From positions 17,236,001 to 17,300,000 of the forward strand of contig NC_091052.1 of assembly GCF_963966145.1 (NCBI RefSeq): a DNA stretch of 64,000 nucleotides, written 5' to 3'. Each line of letters begins with the position of its first letter. The first letter of the stretch is position 1. The position numbers and the translations under genes are program-made. The notes below the pieces were generated by a model. The model searched no databases. It was given only the letters and a program-made list of their open reading frames with translations, and had not been told where the DNA came from. The DNA comes from Tenebrio molitor. Lineage: Eukaryota; Arthropoda; Insecta; Coleoptera; Tenebrionidae. Below are positions 59,252 through 64,000 of the stretch, piece after piece.

Positions 59252-60116
59252 TTTGTGTACACAATTTTTAGCACTGATTTTTAACTGAACTGTGGATAAG
59301 ATTAATGCGCGTTAAATAAAAATGTATCGAGAAAAACGCGCCTCTCTGTAAAGATAATTTTTTGCTATATGTATACAACGTGTCTCAGAAATAAGTACCT
59401 ACACTAATTTTAACCAGTGACAGTTCTCGTCAAGAACAACAAAATTTTTATGTATCACTTTTTCGAAATATAACTTTCATTTCAGTATTTTCCCCCCCAT
59501 AAATTAACAAACTGTCTATTTACTCGCATTTTCTAGTCATTTGACCCAATGACAGTAACCGTGAAATAATACTTTTTGTAAAATCAACGCAAAACACTGT
59601 TTTTAGAATACAGTTTTTCCACTCTGCGGCCGAGGTATTACAGTTTATTGTTGCTCCTGTAAAATTTTGCATTTTGGAGTTACGTGCTTTGCTAGTGTAG
59701 ACGACGATATGTATTTTATGATAAAGTCTTGTACACTGAATTTGATGAGTGTTTGTTTACATCAAAGAAAAATGGCCTTATTTCAGAATTATTTGCTGGA
59801 ATACCTCCAAATATAAGCAGAATATTCAGATATATAAATTTTTATTTTTTTAAAGATAAAATCTATTATGAATTTGATGATATTTCGAATATACATTAGT
59901 TAAATCTGATAAATTTGATTTAACAGTTTTCGGATTTAAATGTGGTCTTATCGATCAAATATTAAAATTAATTAATCGTCTGTGATTCAACTAAGGTACA
60001 CTACACATTTTCATTTTTTTTTTAATAAATTATGGATATACATAATTACTCACTTTTTTGAACAGCACACAATGAAAATAATACATACATTTTTTATATA
60101 TACAAGTAACTTTAAT
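59252..60116. other. Intergenic region upstream of the Abraxas-like gene
   Basis: About 865 bp of AT-rich DNA between two genes on the same strand. It must contain the Abraxas-like promoter and the 3' end of the coiled-coil gene. No motif is clear enough to call. Confidence 0.5.
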
Positions 60117-60869
60117 TTATTCTTCAATAAATGTAACTAGATGAATAATTTCCTTGTTTAATTTTCTTACATATAGCTTCTTTTCATCTAGCGGCACCGC
60201 AGACCAAATAAATCCTATTAATTTTAATTCTTCCCGCTGCATATCTGCCTCGTCCAGTACAAAATTTTCATCACAATCGAAAAATGGGTCGGCGTCCGCA
60301 TTCAATTTTTTCATTAATTTTTGTAAAATATCACAAAACGATTTCTTCTCAATTTTCCACTTCTTCAGCAGCTCAGGGTGTTCAGCTGCTAAAGTTTGAA
60401 ATTTGCTTTCGTTTGATCCGCTTTTATTGGAAAGGTGTTCGTCCTTGACGTAAAATATAAAACTTCTAACATTGAGAAGTTTATTTCTTAATAAAATTTT
60501 CAAGTTTGCTGTACACTAAAAGAAAACAATGACAATTTTTTTTAATTAATGAAAATTACGTTAACTTACTAGTTGGTCTTTTAATGTTTGTTTTTCAGAT
60601 GAAAATGCAATTTCCAATTGTTTAATTTTCAATTGATGTTCGGTGTCTTGTAATTTAGCTTCCGACTCTTGTTCTTTCAATTGATGTTCAGTGTCTTGTA
60701 ATTTAACCTTCAACTCTTGTTCTTTCAATTGATGTTTGGTGTCTTGTACTTTAGTTGTAAGTTCGAGAATATATCTTTGTTCTTCTGATAAATGCGGCTG
60801 CGAAAAATCGAAGGAATCCTAAGAAAACTTTATGTTATTTGTGATTATGGTTCATAAATAATTTACCAT
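60117..60869 (-). CDS. Uncharacterised coiled-coil protein with 16-residue repeats (exons 60869-60867, 60818-60570, 60515-60117)
   Basis: The model has three - strand exons, all joined in phase 0, giving 216 residues. Exon 1 is only the ATG at the end of a leader exon (ATG/gtaaat). Exon 2 (83 codons) starts DSFDFSQPHLSEEQ and holds three 16-residue repeats (QDTxHQLKEQE...) at residues ~26-73, strongly helical and charged. Exon 3 (132 codons) starts CTANLKILLRNK, contains HPELLKKW and ends HLVTFIEE; the stop overlaps an AATAAA. It has no signal peptide or membrane segment, and I do not recognise a family. Splice sites are good (CTA/gtaagt donor, ctttttag-type acceptors). The ATG-only coding exon is the weakest part of the model. 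Confidence 0.7.
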
Positions 60870-61044
60870 TGAAGAACGAAAAATCTTTACAATTAGTTTA
60901 CCCACTTACTCATTTCAGCTGATGATGACAAATGACAAGGGACATAATTTTGACATAGAGACAGAGAATTGTCAACATGAAAAATAAAGATAGGTTGTAA
61001 TATTGGTTGCATAATCTACTAATCAAACAAATAAATAAATATAC

Positions 61045-62776
61045 TGTGGTAAACGTCAGAGTAAACGTGGTCACAAAGCTGCTGATTGCTTCAAAAAGAA
61101 GAGAGAAGAAAACCAAAAGGCTAGACTTGTTCATGAAGCTTACTTTTCCGGTAAAACTAACGATAAATGGTGTTTGGACAGCGGATGTACATCACACATT
61201 TGCAACGACAGGGAGTTGTTCATCGATTCACAAAAAGCTCAATGCCAGCTGAAATTGGCAAGTAACGCAACAACTCAGGCAATTGCGAAAGGAAGCGTGA
61301 ACACACTAACCTCCGTTGGAAATCAACCAAAGAAGATCGAATTGAAAAATACTCTCTATGCTCCTGATTTCAGAACAAATTTGTTGTCAATTGCGAAGAT
61401 TGTGGACAAGAATCGTGAAGTTCTTTTTACGAACAATCGGGCAGTTCTTTTTACGAACAATCGGGCATTCATCCAAGATCGTCGTAGACATGTCAAGATG
61501 ATAGCAGATCGAGATGGAGACCTATTCTACCTTCGAGAAAACCACCAGAAAGCGTATGCTACATCTGTCACGTTTTTAGCAATTGGCATCGACGTTTTGG
61601 TCATTTAAACTTCAAAGATTTGGAAGTAATGATGAAGGAAAATCTTGTTACTGGTGCGAAATTAAAAGGCGCTATGAGTACCAATAACCCATGCAAAATT
61701 TGCATCTCTGGCAAGTTTGCTACCGCCCCGTTTCCAAGACGCCCTAATCCCTAATCGATCCTCAAACCTGCTGGACATCGTGCATACAGATATATGTGGG
61801 CCTATGAGAATTGAGTCTAAGGGTGGTGCTCGTTATTTTGTTACTTTTACAGACGATTACAGTCGCTGGACTAAGACGCATCTGATTCGGTAGAAATCCG
61901 AAGTAGCATCAAAATTCAGAGAGTACAAGAACTTTGTGGAAACACAATTGGAAAGAAAAATCAAAGCAGTTCAATCAGATAATGGAAAAGAATATTGCAA
62001 CAAGGAAATGGACAAGTTTTTCCGAGACTCTGGTATTCAATTTCGTTTGATTACGATCTACAGTCCTCAACAGAACGGTTTGGCAGAATGCAAGAATAGA
62101 ACGCTGGTAGAGGCTGCCAAATGTATGTTATTAGAATCTGGTCTTCTTGCATCATTTTGGGGAGAAGCCATAATGACAGCAAATCACGTTCGAAACAGAT
62201 GCATCTCCAAAAGTATTGACGGAGATATTCCCTATAAACGTTGGACTGGGAAGTCTCCAGATGTTAGTCATCTACAAATATTTGCTTATTGGTTGCAAAG
62301 CTTAAGTTTTGGATAAATCAACTAATCGAGGGAAATTTGACTCAAAAACTGTTGAAGGAATATTTTTGTTGGTTATTCAGATTATCCAAAAGGGTATCGA
62401 GTGTGGATACCGTCAGAGTAAAAAATTCGAATTTCGAGAGACGTCAAATTCTTAGAAGAATTCGAAAGCAATGAGTACGAAGATATAATCTCAAGTGAAA
62501 CTTTAAATGGAAGGTTTAAGCTCTCCGATCTATTGGGCAATATGGATCCTAGCGGAAGAGTTGATATTGACATTTGTGGGGGGGGGGGGAAACAGTCTAA
62601 AAGAGACGAAGGCTCCAACTGTCAATATGCAAGAAATTCCATTGATGCAAGAAGATTTCGAAGAAGACGAAATCGCAGGTGAGATAATCACTCCAGACAA
62701 AGAGATCGAGAAAATGGATGACTCTGTTAGCGCCAAGACGTACCGCATTACGTGTCCAAGTGGTGATTCTGTATAG
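61045..62776 (+). pseudogene. Ty1/copia retrotransposon pol fragment, decayed
   Basis: The reading order is the end of a gag zinc knuckle (GHKAADC), aspartic protease (DSGCTSH, about 61174), GAG-pre-integrase region (about 61580-61750), integrase core (DICGP, TDDYSRW, then QSDNGKEY and SPQQNG) and the post-integrase linker to about 62776. No reverse transcriptase or RNase H follows and no LTR was seen. Frameshifts occur near 61585 and 62300, and there is an in-frame stop near 61892. A 30-bp direct duplication lies in the protease-integrase spacer (61417-61470), and there is a run of 12 G at 62578-62589. The copy cannot encode a full polyprotein. Confidence 0.88.
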
Positions 62777-62998
62777 TAGTGCTAGGCTTACACATTCTTA
62801 AGTGCGGACCGCACCCCTGCAGATTGACCACGCGCCTCGATCAGTGCGGACGCATTATTATTTAAGCTTTTAAGATTAAAAGCTAACATCAGAAGTGGGA
62901 TTGTGACATATCGTGCCCAATTTAAATTTTTTTTCTTTATTTTATTCTTTCCTGTTGTTAAAACAAAACAAAAAAGTCTCTGTGCCGTGCCCGTGCAA

Positions 62999-63727
62999 AT
63001 GGAGGATGAAAACAACTCGAACAGTGTTGATCCTACCGCTGCGGTTGCCACTGGAGCGGGGAATACCACCGAAGATAAAACCGCCCGATCATCCTTGACC
63101 ATTTTACTTCGTGGTTTGTTGGACCACGTGGATTCTGGACCCACAAATGTGTTTTCTGGATGAGGTTTGACTGACGGCAATTTTTTTTTGGTTAAAAATT
63201 TCCGGTTGTGAGGCCGAGACAGGTGAGTGGTTCTCCTGTTGCAGCCCTTTAGATCGTCGCTCGTGGGCCAGCGCAAAAAGAGACCTCTGCGAAAATTTTG
63301 CAGGCAGTGCTAATTTTGGCAAGTTACTGCATGATGCAATCTCCTATAATTCGGAGAAATGCCCAACGTATGGGTTTTGTGGCCGCATGAAATTACAAAA
63401 ATTGAATGTTTTGCGTGTTCCATTTATTCAAGGACACCCTTGTGAGTTTAATCTGTTGCGGTATTAAAGACGACGCTTTGCAGGCACGTCCGTGCCCGAT
63501 TAGCGCATTTGTCGCGCTCCCAGTCAAAATTTACTTTTAATCGCCGAGATGGCTGAGCTAGTAACGTTGTTGCTACTTTTCAAAAAGCAGATTCATTAAA
63601 ATGCTTTGGATGTGGCCGATTGGGTCACCAAAAATCTGTCTGCATCTACACCTTTAGTCCCGGTGTCAAGCTTACACATGACAATGCTCCCGTGCTTAGC
63701 TCGTCTTCAACTAATGTTTCGTTAACC
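62999..63727 (+). pseudogene. Gag-like remnant with CCHC zinc knuckle
   Basis: A short frame begins MEDENNSNSVDPTA at 62999 and ends at 63163. Downstream, in another frame near 63600-63645, lies a CCHC knuckle (CFGCGRLGHQKSVC). Stops and frame changes separate the two, so this is a remnant of a retroelement gag or ORF1. It directly follows the copia remnant but does not look like the same element. The class (LTR element or LINE) cannot be decided. Confidence 0.5.
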
Positions 63728-64000
63728 TAAAAGTTGTCAGGGGAAGTTCAAATAATTGGCTCGGTATAAGTGTAAAGAATTGACTCTATTCGCAACTTTA
63801 CACTGTGAGGCTTAATAATTATTGAATGCCTTGTTGGCATGTTGTTTCACTCCTCTAGCAAATTCAGCAATCCTTCGTATAGGGGAATCGAATACGGGAT
63901 GATGTCATCCGGTGCCCGTAATTTGTGCAATCTCGGCTCCTTGACGCCTGGCGAGAGTGCCAGACCACCGATCACGGGGATATCGCCTTACAAACCTGTG
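63728..64000. other. End of window, no feature
   Basis: Continues the retroelement-like neighbourhood, but no frame or repeat end could be supported. Confidence 0.4.

Noticed and set aside
1..64000. CRISPR arrays, bacterial operons, rRNA or tRNA genes
   Set aside because: None seen. The window is eukaryotic, repeats are transposon-derived, and no cloverleaf with an intact T-loop was noticed by eye; a tRNAscan run would settle tRNA genes.

Overview
This is a window of animal nuclear DNA, almost certainly from an insect and probably a beetle. It is AT-rich and has widely spaced GT-AG exons, AATAAA polyadenylation signals and no operons or ribosome binding sites. It carries insect-type transposons (Tc1/mariner-like, pogo-like and PIF/Harbinger-like short elements, LINE, Ty1/copia and Ty3/gypsy fragments). 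The beetle assignment is inference; no marker here settles the order.

Three host genes can be supported. The largest runs on the + strand from at least 21.3 kb to about 58.3 kb. It encodes a PTB-linker-SH2 adaptor resembling vertebrate SH2D5 and, I believe, the fly EGFR adapter protein. Its exons are at 21275-21421 (PTB core), 55389-55520 (PTB C-terminal helix), 55837-56772 (linker, SH3-binding proline motif, first part of SH2) and 57294-57503 (rest of SH2, stop). All these junctions are phase 0. The exon coding the N-terminal PTB strands was not found and may lie left of the window. A separate ATG exon at 34032-34199, inside the 34-kb intron, also ends in phase 0 and looks like an alternative first exon, preceded by a 65-codon upstream ORF. 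Convergent on the - strand are an Abraxas-like BRISC scaffold gene (58412-59251, two exons) and an unrecognised coiled-coil protein gene with 48-bp coding repeats (60117-60869, three exons).

Almost everything else is intronic or intergenic DNA full of mobile elements. Left part (1-21 kb): foldback and MITE copies, including a nest at 7.1-8.1 kb, a LINE endonuclease fragment at 14.5-15.8 kb and a broken Tc1-like transposase at 16.4-17.1 kb. Giant intron (21.4-55.4 kb): MITEs, a pogo-like 894-bp element, a LINE reverse transcriptase fragment, an internally deleted Ty3/gypsy copy with its 3' LTR, a four-layer nest at 39.8-41.0 kb and a PIF/Harbinger-like insertion with an empty site at 44.8 kb. 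It also holds a 1885-bp transposon at 49276-51160 with about 54-bp terminal inverted repeats, a clean TA duplication and a decayed protein-coding segment. Right end (61-64 kb): a decayed Ty1/copia element followed by a gag-like CCHC zinc-knuckle remnant.

The most promising under-described object is the 49.3-51.2 kb transposon. It is an exact insertion into a second, identifiable MITE family. It has a subterminal inverted duplication and carries part of a protein family that recurs in insect genomes but that I cannot assign to a named transposase.
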